NCBI RefSeq assembly: GCF_003259365.1
Contig: NZ_QLLY01000010.1
Location: forward strand, 285,859 to 349,858
Origin: Streptomyces sp. PsTaAH-137
GTDB taxonomy: Bacteria; Actinomycetota; Actinomycetes; Streptomycetales; Streptomycetaceae
Length of the DNA stretch: 64,000 bases
Reading direction: 5' to 3'
Below, in pieces: positions 1 to 6,534 of this stretch; the stretch's first letter is position 1, and every line of letters begins with the position of its first letter. The position numbers and the translations under genes were made by a program. The notes beneath the pieces were generated by a model, which was given only the letters and a program-made list of their open reading frames with translations, had not been told where the DNA came from and ran no database searches.

Positions 1-115
1 GCGTGGGCAGCCGGGCGCCGGGCCCGAGCACGCCGGTCCTGATGCGTTCCCGCAGTACGTCGGCTATGCCCTCGGAGGTCGGCCGGAGCGCCGGGACGCC
101 CTTGTCGTTCACCAC
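1..115 (-). CDS. GntR-family regulator, N-terminal part only (cut by window edge)
   Basis: The first 38 codons of a minus-strand gene are visible. They read into a typical GntR winged-helix start, with the stretch IADVLRERIRTGVLGPGARLP matching the first helix and the G-x-L-x-x-G-x-x-LP turn of that family. Two GTG codons (at 115 and 112) could start it; a GGAGGTGA ribosome site lies about 10 bases before the first. The same turn occurs in the two complete GntR proteins of this window, so this is probably a third paralog. Effector domain and target are outside the window. Upstream lie a 13-bp iteron array and a GTTGG-N3-CCAAC palindrome. Confidence 0.75.
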   Translation of the reverse strand, partial: MVNDKGVPALRPTSEGIADVLRERIRTGVLGPGARLPT

Positions 116-131
116 GGCACGATCACCTCCG

Positions 132-177
132 CAGTACCGATCCGCAGTACGGATATGCGGTACCCATCCCCAGTACC
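132..177. repeat. four 13-bp iterons upstream of the partial GntR gene
   Basis: The core C(A/G)GTAC(C/G) begins at 132, 145, 158 and 171, exactly 13 bases apart each time, and the next bases (AT, then C or G) are also largely kept in the first three units. The array sits between the downstream end of the HAD gene and the GTG start of the partial regulator, so it covers that gene's promoter. Regular spacing suggests binding of several protein molecules side by side. Inference only; the binding protein is unknown. Confidence 0.7.
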
Positions 178-199
178 AAGTTCCGTCAACCTTACGCCA

Positions 200-212
200 G
201 TTGGCAGCCAAC
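200..212. promoter_or_regulatory. palindrome GTTGG-CAG-CCAAC (shared operator candidate, copy 1)
   Basis: A perfect 5-bp inverted repeat with 3-bp spacer, GTTGGCAGCCAAC. The same 13-bp pattern recurs at 2006-2018 and 3340-3352, each time beside a GntR gene of this family. Here it is about 85 bp upstream of the partial regulator. Confidence 0.6.
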
Positions 213-249
213 TCCACCGACTTGTCAGCCAGAACGGAGGAGTCCCAGC

Positions 250-999
250 TCAGGACCGGTTCTGCAGAATTCTCAGCAGCCCTTCCAGCGACTCCACCAC
301 CTGAGAGGCACCCGCCTCTCTCAGCGTCCGTTTCTTGTCCTCGTTACGCGCGTAGCCGAGGAAGGCGACCCCGGCGGCCTCGGCGGCGCGCAGGTCCGTC
401 GGGGTGTCGCCGATCATCAGGGTGGCGGCGTGGGCCGCGCCCATGGCGTTCAGCGCGCGGTTGAGGCAGTACGGGTCGGGCTTGAGGCGTTCCAGGTCCT
501 GGGTGCGGCCGTAGATGTGCGGCTCGAAACAGGCGGAGAGGCCGCGGCCCTCCAGGTAGCGCCGGGCCACCTCGGGCGAGTTGTTGGTGGTGATGGCGAG
601 GCGGGCGCCGACGGCCGACCAGGTGCGGATCAGCGGGTCCGCGTACGGGGTGGGCCAGGCGGTGGGGACGGCTTGCAGCTCCTGGTCGGTGAGACGTTTC
701 TCCATCTCCACGACCAGATCGCTGGACGGCCGCTGGAGGCCCAGGCTGCGCAGCGCGCTGTGCGGATCGCTGTCCGCGCGCTCCTCCCGCGTGAGCGCGT
801 CGCCCAGACCCTGCGCGTCCAGCCAGGCCACCTGCTCCCGCGCGATCCACTCGGCCGGCCGTCCGGCGAACAACCGGCAGATCGGCCCGTCGAAGTCGAA
901 GAGCACGTACCGCGCCCCTCGCACGAGATCGGTCAGTTCCCCTCGGTATTCCGTCTCATCAGCCACAGTGTCAGTCTGCTTCGCCAGATCAGAAGTCAC
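250..999 (-). CDS. HAD-family hydrolase
   Basis: A 249-residue member of the haloacid dehalogenase superfamily, most likely a small-molecule phosphatase. Motif I is FDFDG with the two aspartates at residues 35 and 37; motif II is the TTNNS segment, motif III the lysine of LKPDP and motif IV GDTPTDLRAA. The region between motif I and II is large enough for a helical cap. The GTG start shares its G with the TAG stop of the upstream GntR gene (TAGTG), so the two are translationally coupled and probably work together. An open frame extends further upstream, but it runs through the regulator and is not real. Substrate unknown. Confidence 0.85.
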   Translation of the reverse strand: MTSDLAKQTDTVADETEYRGELTDLVRGARYVLFDFDGPICRLFAGRPAEWIAREQVAWLDAQGLGDALTREERADSDPHSALRSLGLQRPSSDLVVEMEKRLTDQELQAVPTAWPTPYADPLIRTWSAVGARLAITTNNSPEVARRYLEGRGLSACFEPHIYGRTQDLERLKPDPYCLNRALNAMGAAHAATLMIGDTPTDLRAAEAAGVAFLGYARNEDKKRTLREAGASQVVESLEGLLRILQNRS

Positions 1000-1919
1000 T
1001 AGGAGAGTGTCAGGTCCGACGTGATGGTTGCCCAGAGCGCGTCGAACCATTTCTGGGACTCCTCGACGAAGGCGCGGTCCCGGTGGCCCGCGCGCTTCTC
1101 GAAGGAGAACAGCAGGGCCTGGGTGCCCGTCGCCGCGTACATCTCCAGCTTGGTGCCACTGTCGATCTCCTCCTCGCGCTTGGTGACCATGTAGTACGAG
1201 AGGAGCGCCTCCTCGTGGTTGAGGAGGTAGAGCTTCACGGGGGGCGTGAACGGCAGGGCGCGGAAGGTCACCCGGACGTCGATGCCGTGCGAGGAGCGCA
1301 GCGAGCGGAGGTTGTGGCGCAGCACCTGGCCCTGGGCGTTGCGCTGGGCCAGCCAGCGCTGGTGGACCGCCACGTCGTCGGCGCGGTCGGTGCCGTCGCC
1401 GGGGTCCGGGACCGGCACCGGGAAGGCGAGGTCGATGTCGCGGCCGGGCAGCAGGATGCGGACGTCGACGACGCCGGGGCGCATCCGGCCCTCGTGGATC
1501 AGGCGGAGCGGTTCGCCGAGGGCCAGCATGAGGGTCTCCGAGGTCATGCACACCGCGTCGATGCGCACCTCGGGCGCCTGGAACGCCTCGACGAGCCGTG
1601 GGGCCAGGGCGACCATCGTGGGCTGCGGGCCGTCGGGCGCGGTGGCCGCGGAGGCGATGCGCGGCGGGCTCCCCTTGCTGCGGCTGCTCAACAGGCCGTC
1701 GGCCTCAAGGAGTTGGAGCGCCTGGCGGACCGTGCCGCGCTCCACTCCGAACTCCTCGGCGAGCACCGCCTGCGTGGGCAGCCGGTCGCCCGCCCTGAGC
1801 TCACCGGCCTTGATCCGGCGGCGCAGGTCGTCGGCGATCTCCTGGGGGCCCCGCTTTCTGCTTCCGTTCAGTGTCACGTCCATCGTGTCCGCCATGTCCG
1901 CCACGCTCTCCCGGGTCAC
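999..1919 (-). CDS. GntR-family transcriptional regulator (paralog 1)
   Basis: Protein of 306 residues: N-terminal GntR winged helix (EIADDLRRRIKAGELRAGDR, then a recognition helix around VERGTVRQALQLLE) and a C-terminal domain of about 220 residues that I do not recognise but which is clearly shared with the regulator at 2325-3251 (for example FTPPVKLYLLN and the ending W-x-T-I-x-S/T-DLTL). I chose GTG at 1919 because a -10 box TACCAT ends six bases before it, giving a leaderless message; an ATG five codons earlier would put the -10 box inside the gene. Coupled to the HAD gene by a one-base overlap. A 9-bp inverted repeat spans its promoter, suggesting autoregulation. Confidence 0.85.
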   Translation of the reverse strand: MTRESVADMADTMDVTLNGSRKRGPQEIADDLRRRIKAGELRAGDRLPTQAVLAEEFGVERGTVRQALQLLEADGLLSSRSKGSPPRIASAATAPDGPQPTMVALAPRLVEAFQAPEVRIDAVCMTSETLMLALGEPLRLIHEGRMRPGVVDVRILLPGRDIDLAFPVPVPDPGDGTDRADDVAVHQRWLAQRNAQGQVLRHNLRSLRSSHGIDVRVTFRALPFTPPVKLYLLNHEEALLSYYMVTKREEEIDSGTKLEMYAATGTQALLFSFEKRAGHRDRAFVEESQKWFDALWATITSDLTLS

Positions 1920-1925
1920 AACCAA

Positions 1926-1958
1926 ATGGTACAACTCCCGTCCATTTGGCGGGAGTTG
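1926..1958 (-). promoter_or_regulatory. promoter and inverted-repeat operator of GntR paralog 1
   Basis: On the minus strand the -10 hexamer TACCAT (1931-1926) lies six bases before the GTG start. Perfect 9-bp arms CAACTCCCG (1932-1940) and CGGGAGTTG (1950-1958) bracket the region between -10 and -35. A matching 27-base arrangement is found before paralog 2 at 3264-3290. Likely target of the regulator itself (inference). Confidence 0.6.
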
Positions 1959-2005
1959 TTGAAGACTTGTTTTTCAGGGTCGCGAGTTGGGGACAACAAT
2001 CGTGG

Positions 2006-2018
2006 GTTGGTAGCCAAC
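2006..2018. promoter_or_regulatory. palindrome GTTGG-TAG-CCAAC (shared operator candidate, copy 2)
   Basis: Second copy of the 13-bp inverted repeat, in the divergent region between GntR paralog 1 and the small membrane protein at 2111. It is followed by AACTTGG-like bases and by the motif GGATGGTTATGAG (2028-2040), which also occurs, with one base changed, at 3298-3310 in the second module. Confidence 0.6.
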
Positions 2019-2110
2019 TTGGCACCGGATGGTTATGAGATGGCACGCACTCGGCCAACCCCTCCAGCATGGCTCATGCATCTGCCGAAGCCGATGAAGG
2101 GGGAACCGTC

Positions 2111-2302
2111 GTGCCTTTCCTGAGTCTCCTCTCCGCGGTCTTCGTGATCACCTTCGAGCAGCTCGTCCAGTGGCACTACGGCCCGGCCGGCATCGCCGGC
2201 CTGCTCCTGCTGGCCGTGGGCGTCAAGGCCAGGAACGCCACCTGCAGTTCCATCGGTGGCGTACTGCTCGCGATCATGGTGGCCGGCCCCGCGCTCCACT
2301 AG
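2111..2302 (+). CDS. small hydrophobic membrane protein (module 1)
   Basis: A 63-residue protein of three short hydrophobic stretches separated by a conserved central motif, FEQLVQWHYGPAGI, and a basic turn VKARN. The protein at 3465-3650 has the same plan (FEQLIQWKYGPVGI, LKAKN), so the two are paralogs. GTG at 2111 is preceded by GAAGGGGG at a good distance. It is transcribed divergently from GntR paralog 1 across a region with a shared palindrome. I do not recognise a described family; a membrane-acting peptide or a membrane partner of the regulator are both possible. Small size and duplication with its regulator argue that it is real. Confidence 0.75.
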   Translation: MPFLSLLSAVFVITFEQLVQWHYGPAGIAGLLLLAVGVKARNATCSSIGGVLLAIMVAGPALH

Positions 2303-2324
2303 GCCCGGTTCCTCTGGAGCCGGA

Positions 2325-3251
2325 TCAGGGACCGATCAGCGTCAGATCCGTACTGATCGTGTTCCAGAGGCTGTTGAACCACAGGTGGGACTGCTCGACG
2401 AACGTGGTGTCACGCAGTCCCGCCCCCTGTTCGAAGGCGAAGAGCATCTGCTGGACGCCCGTCGCGTCGTACACGTCGACCCGCTCGTGATCGAGCTGCT
2501 CACCGCGCCTGCTCAGTGTGTAGTAGGCGAAGAGCGCCTCGTTGCCGTTGAGCAGATAGAGCTTGACCGGTGGCGTGAACGGGAGGGCGCGGAACTCCAC
2601 GTGCACGTCCATGCCGTGCGTGGTGCGCAAAGCCGTCAGGTTGTGCTTGAGCACCTGCCCCTGCGCGTTGCGCTGCGCCAGCCAGTGGCGCCGCAGCCTC
2701 CCCCCGAGAGCCGCCTCCTGCTCCGCCTCCAGGGCTGCGGCGGGGGCCGGGAAGGCGAGGTCGATGTCCCGGCTTGGCATCAGGACGCGGACCCTGACCT
2801 TGGCCGGTTTCATGCGGCCCGCGTGGATCTGCCGGAGGGGTTCGCCCATCGCGAGGGTCAGCGAGACCGACGTCAGGCACAGGGCGTCGATCTCCACGTC
2901 CTGCTGCCGGAAGGCGGCCGTGATCCGCGGGGCGAGCCCCACCATCGTCGGCTGCGGGGGCGCGCCCGGGCCACGGAACACCGACTGCGGGTTCTCCGCG
3001 ACGGTCGCCGGGCTGCCCTTCGAGACGTTGGCCAGCAGGTGCTCGGACTGCAGAATGCGCAGCGCCTGGCGGACCGCGGAGCGCTCCACGCCGAAGTCGT
3101 CCGCCAACTGTGCCTGAGTTGGCATTCGTTGGCCCGCGCGCAGGGCCCCGGAGCGGATCCGGGCCCGCAGCTCGTCCGCCACCTCGCGGTACGTCCACTG
3201 CGCCCGCTGCGGCTCTGGCCGTCCATTGACGGCGGCATGCTCCAAGCTCAC
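2325..3251 (-). CDS. GntR-family transcriptional regulator (paralog 2)
   Basis: A 308-residue paralog of the regulator at 999-1919, with a GntR winged helix at about residues 18-85 (EVADELRARIRSGALRAGQR; VERSAVRQALRILQ) and the same unrecognised C-terminal domain (FTPPVKLYLLN, ISTDLTL). The GTG at 3251 lies six bases after a TACCGT -10 box, so the transcript is probably leaderless, as for paralog 1. It has no HAD gene behind it; its 3' end is only 22 bases from the end of the small membrane protein of module 1, in convergent orientation. Divergent from the small membrane protein at 3465. Confidence 0.87.
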   Translation of the reverse strand: MSLEHAAVNGRPEPQRAQWTYREVADELRARIRSGALRAGQRMPTQAQLADDFGVERSAVRQALRILQSEHLLANVSKGSPATVAENPQSVFRGPGAPPQPTMVGLAPRITAAFRQQDVEIDALCLTSVSLTLAMGEPLRQIHAGRMKPAKVRVRVLMPSRDIDLAFPAPAAALEAEQEAALGGRLRRHWLAQRNAQGQVLKHNLTALRTTHGMDVHVEFRALPFTPPVKLYLLNGNEALFAYYTLSRRGEQLDHERVDVYDATGVQQMLFAFEQGAGLRDTTFVEQSHLWFNSLWNTISTDLTLIGP

Positions 3252-3257
3252 CCTTCA

Positions 3258-3290
3258 ACGGTACAACTTCACGCCATCTCAAGGGAGTTG
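3258..3290 (-). promoter_or_regulatory. promoter and inverted-repeat operator of GntR paralog 2
   Basis: The -10 TACCGT (3263-3258) is six bases before the GTG. Imperfect arms beginning CAACT (3264) and ending AGTTG (3290) span 27 bases, exactly the span seen before paralog 1, and both promoters carry CAACTCCC at the -35 side of the minus strand. Confidence 0.55.
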
Positions 3291-3339
3291 AAGGAAGGAT
3301 GGTTATAAGTCGCGCTGGAGCGGAGATAAGTACCAGTGA

Positions 3340-3352
3340 GTTGGTGACCAAC
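3340..3352. promoter_or_regulatory. palindrome GTTGGTGACCAAC (shared operator candidate, copy 3)
   Basis: The best copy of the palindrome, with 6-bp arms around one base. A near copy, GTTGGTCACCA, lies at 3431-3441, just upstream of the ribosome site of the small membrane protein at 3465. Several further AGTTGG half sites lie between them. Confidence 0.62.
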
Positions 3353-3464
3353 TTGGACGACATGGTCGGACAACCACGGGGGTTGGCGTCGACCACAGGA
3401 GTTGGTCTACGCCACCACTTTGGCAGCAGAGTTGGTCACCACTCCCACCTAAGGGGGTAGGGAC

Positions 3465-3650
3465 ATGCCGGTCTTCGCCATCGTCGTCGCCGCGCTGGCC
3501 ATCGGATTCGAGCAGCTCATCCAGTGGAAGTACGGCCCGGTGGGCATCATCGCCTTCATCCTGCTGTCCGTCGGCCTGAAGGCCAAGAACACCGTGATCA
3601 GCGGCATCGGGGCGGTCGCCCTCGTGATGCTGCTGGCCCAGAGCGGCTGA
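3465..3650 (+). CDS. small hydrophobic membrane protein (module 2)
   Basis: A 61-residue paralog of the protein at 2111. Hydrophobic segments fall at about residues 3-16, 26-37 and 43-58, with FEQLIQWKYGP and GLKAKN between them. The ATG follows GGGGGTAGGGAC. It is divergent from GntR paralog 2, with a palindrome at 3340-3352 and a near copy 24 bases before the gene, so expression is probably controlled by that regulator. Function not recognised. A strong stem-loop begins at the stop codon. Confidence 0.78.
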   Translation: MPVFAIVVAALAIGFEQLIQWKYGPVGIIAFILLSVGLKAKNTVISGIGAVALVMLLAQSG

Positions 3651-3687
3651 CCGGGCTCCCTTCCGGAGGGGAGCCGGGAGCCCGGTC
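3649..3687 (+). terminator. stem-loop terminator after small membrane protein 2
   Basis: Perfect 12-bp arms GACCGGGCTCCC (3649-3660) and GGGAGCCCGGTC (3676-3687), overlapping the stop codon. It lies between this gene and the convergent acetyltransferase, so it may serve both directions. Confidence 0.7.
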
Positions 3688-3711
3688 GGTCTTCGGAGTG
3701 TGCCGCCGGCC

Positions 3712-4965
3712 TCAGAACACGTCGGGGCACCACGGGCGCCGTGCCGTACGGAACAGGGTGTCGGCCACGGCGGCGGCGCCCGTCTCCTCCTCCACCACCC
3801 GGCCGAGGGCGGCGAGCCGCACCGCGGAGCCGCCGCCCAGCCACAGCGCCCCCAGCTCGCGGATGTCGAGCGTGAGCTGGGGAGCCGCGGCGCTCGGCGC
3901 GCAGACCGCACCGTCGGGCGCCGCCGCCAACGCGAACCGTCCCGCGGCGAACCCCGCCGCGTCGTGCACCTCGAGCACCAGCTCGCCGGCCGTCTCGTAC
4001 GTACGTGCTTCCAACGCCCGTACGACGTCCAGGATCCGCGCCCACAGGAAGTCGGCCCGGGAGACCACACGGGCGGCGCGCGGGTCGGGCAGGAAGTCGG
4101 GGAGCAGGTCGTCGGTGGCCCGCATGCCGGTGCGGACGGCCGTGATCCAGTCGATCGAGCAGATGTAGTGCCACAGGGCGCGCTCGGCGTCCGGGGTCAG
4201 TCCGAACAGGTATTGCACCCGTGCCGTGCTCTCCGGCTGCACCGCCTCGTTGAAACGGTCCTCGGTGCGGTAGGCGGCCAGGCCCTCCGCCTCGCCCCGG
4301 GCGTTGCGGTACAGCACGTAGAAGGGTTCCTTCCACGGGTTCTCGGGGGTCGGGTGCAGTCCCGTGTCGCGCTCCCACCAGTAGGCGTCGCGCGACACCA
4401 CGCCCGCGATCCGCTCGCCCACCCGCTCGTGCAGGGCGGGGCCGAGGCGGCGCACCTCCTCCACGCCGACGAGTTCGACGCTGCCGCCGTCGTCGGGGGC
4501 GGTCCTGCGCGGGTCGAGTCCGGCGCGGGGCACGTCGATCTGCCAGTCGACGGTGTGCGTCGCGGGGCCGAATCCGTAGCGTCCGTAGATCGGGTACTCG
4601 GCGGCGTTCAGGGTCGCGGCCACGTCGCCGCGCTCCTTCGCCTCGGCGAGGTCGGCGGCCATCATGCGGGTGAGCAGGCCGCGGCGGCGGTGGGTGGGGC
4701 TGACCGTGACGTTCGAGATGGCGTCCGTGGGGACGGCCGCGCCGCCCGGGAGGGTCAGCTTCTGTGCGAACGAGCGGAAGGTGGCGACCTGGCGCTTGCT
4801 GTCCGGGGGGAACGCGGCTCTGGTGCGGGTCAGGTCGAAGTGGGCCCTGCGCTTGGTGATCTCCTCCGGGGAGGGGGTCTGGGAGCGCAGGAACCCGGTG
4901 TTCAGGGCGCGGACCCACTCGGGGAGTTCGTCCTCGTGGATGGCCCGCACATCGATATCACTCAT
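3712..4965 (-). CDS. Eis-like GNAT N-acetyltransferase with C-terminal sterol-carrier-type domain
   Basis: A 417-residue protein with the architecture of the Eis family (enhanced intracellular survival): a first GNAT domain with the acetyl-CoA loop in VSPTHRRRGLLTRMM (about residues 91-105), a second GNAT-like half containing WWERD, and a C-terminal sterol-carrier-like domain (ALEAR through the end). Known Eis proteins acetylate amines on lysines or aminoglycosides; the substrate here is unknown. The ATG at 4965 is directly followed by typical GNAT sequence. Stands alone; the upstream region holds dispersed repeats. Confidence 0.85.
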   Translation of the reverse strand: MSDIDVRAIHEDELPEWVRALNTGFLRSQTPSPEEITKRRAHFDLTRTRAAFPPDSKRQVATFRSFAQKLTLPGGAAVPTDAISNVTVSPTHRRRGLLTRMMAADLAEAKERGDVAATLNAAEYPIYGRYGFGPATHTVDWQIDVPRAGLDPRRTAPDDGGSVELVGVEEVRRLGPALHERVGERIAGVVSRDAYWWERDTGLHPTPENPWKEPFYVLYRNARGEAEGLAAYRTEDRFNEAVQPESTARVQYLFGLTPDAERALWHYICSIDWITAVRTGMRATDDLLPDFLPDPRAARVVSRADFLWARILDVVRALEARTYETAGELVLEVHDAAGFAAGRFALAAAPDGAVCAPSAAAPQLTLDIRELGALWLGGGSAVRLAALGRVVEEETGAAAVADTLFRTARRPWCPDVF

Positions 4966-5078
4966 CCCGCCACGCTAGGCGGGGCCCTGCCGGGTGTCGC
5001 CTGGATTGTTGGGGGGCCGCTTGCGGAGGTTGGCCCGCGCCCCTGGGTAGTTCGTCGGCTGCCGGCCGGTGGGGCTTC

Positions 5079-5318
5079 TCGCGCAGTTCCCCGCGCCCCT
5101 GAGATGCGCACTTCGTGCGCCATCTCATCAAGAGAGGCGCGCCACCGCCGCCCCATCAGGAGAGGCGCGCCACCGCTGCGCCCATCGGGAGGCGCGCGCA
5201 GCGCAGCCTCAAGGGGAGGCGGCGCGAAGCGCCTGCCTCAGGGGCGCGGGGAACTGCGCGAGAAGCGGCCACCGGGCCGCACCCGAAGAACAAACCAGGG
5301 GCGCGGGGAACTGCGCGA
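5079..5318. repeat. dispersed 20-bp repeat cluster with hairpin and 28-bp tandem units
   Basis: The 368-base gap between rsiG and the acetyltransferase holds no gene. It contains three copies of GGGCGCGGGGAACTGCGCGA: inverted at 5079-5100, direct at 5240-5261 and 5297-5318. Next to the first is a hairpin with arms GAGATG/CATCTC and CGCAC/GTGCG (5101-5126). Three units starting CATC(A/G)(A/G)GAG with period 28-29 follow at 5126, 5154 and 5183. Part of it probably ends the rsiG transcript. The same repeat and hairpin recur at 18794-18909. Confidence 0.8.
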
Positions 5319-5333
5319 CCGGCGGCGGGTCCG

Positions 5334-5942
5334 TCAGCCTCCCAGCAGGTCGGCGACCTGGGCCTCGCCCTCCCGGTAGCGGCGGGCGATCTCGGCGCTG
5401 CAGTCGTCGGCCGTGCGCTGCAAGTGCTGCCGCCTCCGCGACACCTGCTGCTCGTACCGGACGAGCCGCCCCATCCCGGCATGCAGCTCGTCATCGGTGC
5501 GCGCCCCCAGATCCGACAGCTCCACCTCGGAGAGCATCTCCGAGGCCAGCCGCCGGAACTCCTCACTGCGCGGGGTCCCGAGCGTGACGTGGCGGGCGGA
5601 CGAGCGGTAACGGGTCGGCTGGTCGCGCAGGATCTCGGAGAGCCGGTCCACGACCGGGCCTTCAGGATCGCGGCGCCGCGCCAACTCGGCCCGCAGGATG
5701 TCGATCCGGCCCTGGAGCAGCCGCCGCACATAGCTCAGGTCGGCCTCGTCCTGCTGGGAATCCCGGCGCAGCGTGCGCAGTTCGGGCAGGAGCAGCGTGG
5801 CCAGGTCGGGTACGGCGACGGGCGGCAGTTCGGGGCTGTCCGTGCGCTGCACCGGCGGCCGTGACAGATGCGTCAGCGACACCGTGGCGCGCCCCGCGGG
5901 CGCCCCCGTACTCGTTGTGTGGCTCATGGCATGGGAATCCAT
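5334..5942 (-). CDS. rsiG: RsiG, c-di-GMP-binding anti-sigma factor of WhiG
   Basis: A 202-residue, mostly helical protein. It carries two copies of the RsiG signature E-x3-S-x2-R-x3-Q-x3-D: E66, S70, R73, Q77, D81 and again E164, S168, R171, Q175, D179. In Streptomyces this pair of helices binds a c-di-GMP dimer and, so armed, RsiG holds the sporulation sigma factor WhiG inactive. Both motifs are intact, so c-di-GMP control should work. The ATG at 5942 follows GGACGG at a normal distance; an ATG at residue 6 is an alternative. whiG itself is not in the window. Confidence 0.93.
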   Translation of the reverse strand: MDSHAMSHTTSTGAPAGRATVSLTHLSRPPVQRTDSPELPPVAVPDLATLLLPELRTLRRDSQQDEADLSYVRRLLQGRIDILRAELARRRDPEGPVVDRLSEILRDQPTRYRSSARHVTLGTPRSEEFRRLASEMLSEVELSDLGARTDDELHAGMGRLVRYEQQVSRRRQHLQRTADDCSAEIARRYREGEAQVADLLGG

Positions 5943-6107
5943 GGTGTGTGCTTACCGTCCCCTCGACCGGACCGCGCCGTGCGCCTCCGGCGCACCACGT
6001 GTGAGCATCGTGCCACTCCGCGTGGCCACTTAGGGTACGAGTGCCCCATATCGGCCCCGGATGGGGGGTTCGGCAGCGGAATATGCCGGGCACGGCATGA
6101 TGACCGT

Positions 6108-6533
6108 ATGCGAGCAGTGGTACAGCGGGTGGACGGCGCGAGCGTCGTCGTGGACGGCGAGACCGTGGGCGAGATCAAGGGCGAGGGGCTGTGCGTCCTG
6201 GTCGGGGTGACCCACGAGGACACTCCGGAGGACGCGGCCCGGCTGGCCCGCAAGCTCTGGTCGGTACGGATGCTCGCCGACGAGAGGTCGTGCAGCGACA
6301 TCGACGCGCCGCTGCTGGTCATCAGCCAGTTCACGCTCTACGGCGACGCCCGCAAGGGCCGCCGCCCCACCTGGAACGCGGCGGCTCCCGGCGAGGTCGC
6401 CGAGCCGCTGGTCGACGAGGTCGTGGCCCAGCTGCGGACGCTGGGCGCGACGGTGGCGACGGGCCGGTTCGGGGCGCAGATGCGGGTGTCCCTGACGAAC
6501 GACGGCCCGTTCACCGTACTGATCGACATCTGA
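6108..6533 (+). CDS. dtd: D-aminoacyl-tRNA deacylase
   Basis: A 141-residue protein with the family hallmarks: SQFTLYG (about residues 72-78) and NDGPFT near the C-terminus, the latter carrying the Gly-cisPro element that rejects L-aminoacyl substrates. It cleaves D-amino acids and glycine from mischarged tRNA, a proofreading role in the cytoplasm. Length is normal for the family. It is transcribed divergently from rsiG and its stop is one base from the stop of the convergent YgfZ gene. Confidence 0.95.
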   Translation: MRAVVQRVDGASVVVDGETVGEIKGEGLCVLVGVTHEDTPEDAARLARKLWSVRMLADERSCSDIDAPLLVISQFTLYGDARKGRRPTWNAAAPGEVAEPLVDEVVAQLRTLGATVATGRFGAQMRVSLTNDGPFTVLIDI

Positions 6534-6534
6534 G

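Noticed and set aside
132..177. Plasmid-type replication origin iterons
   Set aside because: No rep gene is nearby and the array occupies the promoter of a GntR gene; a transcriptional role is more likely.
250..1551. HAD gene extended to a 433-residue protein
   Set aside because: The extra 184 codons lie inside the GntR gene in another frame and are Arg/Pro-rich; the coupled GTG at 999 gives a normal HAD protein.
5079..5318. CRISPR array
   Set aside because: Repeats are irregularly spaced, in both orientations, and lack unique spacers of constant length; no cas genes.
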